64,000 bases of DNA from Phymatolithon calcareum (lineage: Eukaryota > Rhodophyta > Florideophyceae > Hapalidiales), in the NCBI GenBank assembly GCA_977006965.1, contig OZ345353.1, forward strand, positions 3,844,001 to 3,908,000, in the 5' to 3' direction. The notes beneath the pieces are model-generated. The model saw only the letters and a list, made by a program, of their open reading frames with translations. It was not told where the DNA came from and searched no databases. Positions 62,883 to 64,000 of the stretch are shown piece by piece (positions within the stretch are counted from its first letter, which is position 1; the number at the start of each line of letters is the position of its first letter). Position numbers and translations under genes: made by a program.

Positions 62883-63920
62883 TTGTCTACTAGGCCCGCC
62901 GTGGAGGACGACATGTTACATGGGAGGACGTTCAAATATTATGAACCAATAAGTTGCAAAACAATTTCGAGCTAAATTGATGTGTCCAATCAGTCTATCC
63001 GGCGTGGCGATAATCTATCAACAATACCTTATATCAGGAAAAGAAAGAGGGGAGGAAATAAAGCTTCAATGCATTAAAAAATAAATAAAAAACCGTAGTC
63101 GTTTCTGCAGACAAATTATGATGGAATTGACGTACCAGAAAAATTAGTGAATGTAATGTACTCGTGTAAACCTTCCGCAGCGTATTCGAGAACGACACCT
63201 AATAAATGCTCACCGGTTACGTAGCGCTAATAACCTGACAGTGTATTCGGGGCTCCAAGACTTAATCCATACGGTTTGCGTGCTGGCCTCACCCAAGCTC
63301 TTCGAGGCCAGTACAGTAGCACAAAATCTCGCTTTCGTGCACAAGCTGTGCCCATTCCTAAACGTGGTCATTATTTTTCACCATAGAGTGGATGCACAAT
63401 CTTTAGCTCCCCCAACATTCATCACGGCAAATAATACAGGGGTAAGTTATTGAGAGTAACTATGGTTTCATATTTGTTTTATTGATGCAAGTGGGTAGTT
63501 TCAAATAAAGCCCGTCATTGTGTTTCTACAAACTTCGGTTTCTATACTCTTTGCTCTCTTACCCTCTTACTGAAAAGATGTCAGCTCCGAACTTTGCAAA
63601 GCGAAAATTTTGCACAGACAAAGAGAGCAAGAAAACTTCACCCTCCGGCATTTTGCTATAGGAACAACTATTGCCCGCATACTAGACTAATTCTGTCCTG
63701 CGGTCATCGGAGCGAAATTTTGGAGAGAACTAGGCAAATTTTTTAGTTTCACCCCCTTGAGGAATCCGATAAATTTTTATCCTCCTCCTCTAGACGATGT
63801 TGAATCTTTGCGTATCCAGAGTGTCTATCGGAGACAGTTTTGACTGTTGAACTAAACTTTCGGATAGCTGCTGCTCGCTTGTAGCGCCGTGAACAGCGTG
63901 CAGTATTCATTGAATTTATG
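62883..63920. other. Intergenic, no supported gene
   Basis: Short frames only. AAATTTTGC and CGAAATTTTGG words near 63600-63720 look like diverged versions of the neighbouring repeat. Confidence 0.4.
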
Positions 63921-63926
63921 AAACTA

Positions 63927-64000
63927 GGGTATGATACGAAGAGTTACGAATCAGGATTTGTCGAGCGAAATTTTGCGAAAGTTTCGCCAAGAACACGTGT
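63927..64000 (+). repeat. Second copy of the palindrome-rich repeat, cut by window end
   Basis: GGGTATGATACGAAGAGTTA through GCGAAAGTTTCGCCAAGAAC matches 61968-62040 with few changes and continues past the window. Confidence 0.75.

Noticed and set aside
1-64000. CRISPR array, bacterial operon or prophage
   Set aside because: There are no regularly spaced direct repeats, no ribosome-binding sites with operon-like gene packing, and the elements are all eukaryotic types.

Overview
This is eukaryotic nuclear DNA, very rich in decayed transposable elements and poor in host genes. Two genes are intact: a single-exon membrane protein of unknown family (18387-19916) and a RecQ-like DNA helicase (44478-46427, minus). 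The high TE load, the near absence of introns and the element types (oomycete/alga-style piggyBac-like transposases, Copia elements of a fungal/red-algal type) suggest a florideophyte red alga such as Chondrus. That assignment is inference, because no rRNA, organelle or marker gene is present.

Layout. 0.7-3.9 kb (minus): the 5' half of a LINE (ORF1 plus endonuclease remnant) with three consecutive hairpins in or beside it. 5.0-7.05 kb: two tandem elements with long terminal inverted repeats. 7.4-8.0 kb (minus): a Helitron protein fragment. 10.4-17.4 kb: an array of four piggyBac-like elements (A+, D+, B-, C-) joined at CTAG tetranucleotides; a fifth decayed copy lies at 35.0-36.9 kb. 18.4-19.9 kb: the intact membrane protein gene, whose decayed paralog is at 59.3-60.8 kb (minus). 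23.0-27.7 kb: three 3'-half LINE fragments, with a fourth at 33.7 kb. 28.1-30.1 kb: a broken TPR plus J-domain co-chaperone gene split by a solo LTR; a second solo LTR with a perfect 5-bp target duplication follows. 32.6-33.2 kb: a dense cluster of heat-shock-element-like motifs and a TATA box before a small ORF.

39.6-53.8 kb is the most unusual part. A Copia-like retroelement is present as two nearly identical 3.7-kb arms in inverted orientation. They flank a 6.3-kb centre that holds a zinc-ribbon-like ORF, the RecQ helicase and the 3' part of the second Copia copy. That copy ends after pol in a short tail with AATAAA and ATCC repeats instead of a recognisable LTR.

53.9-59.2 kb (minus) is a complete-length Ty3/gypsy element with two 466-bp LTRs, a 5-bp T target duplication and a primer-binding site that fits an initiator-type tRNA, but with broken genes. 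60.8-62.7 kb holds a DDE transposase gene with a short spliceosomal intron and one frameshift, next to the truncated membrane-protein paralog. The window ends in a repeat rich in GCGAAAGTTTCGC-type palindromes that recurs about 2 kb apart.

All coordinates and motifs come from reading the sequence. Family names rest on recalled motif patterns, not on searches.
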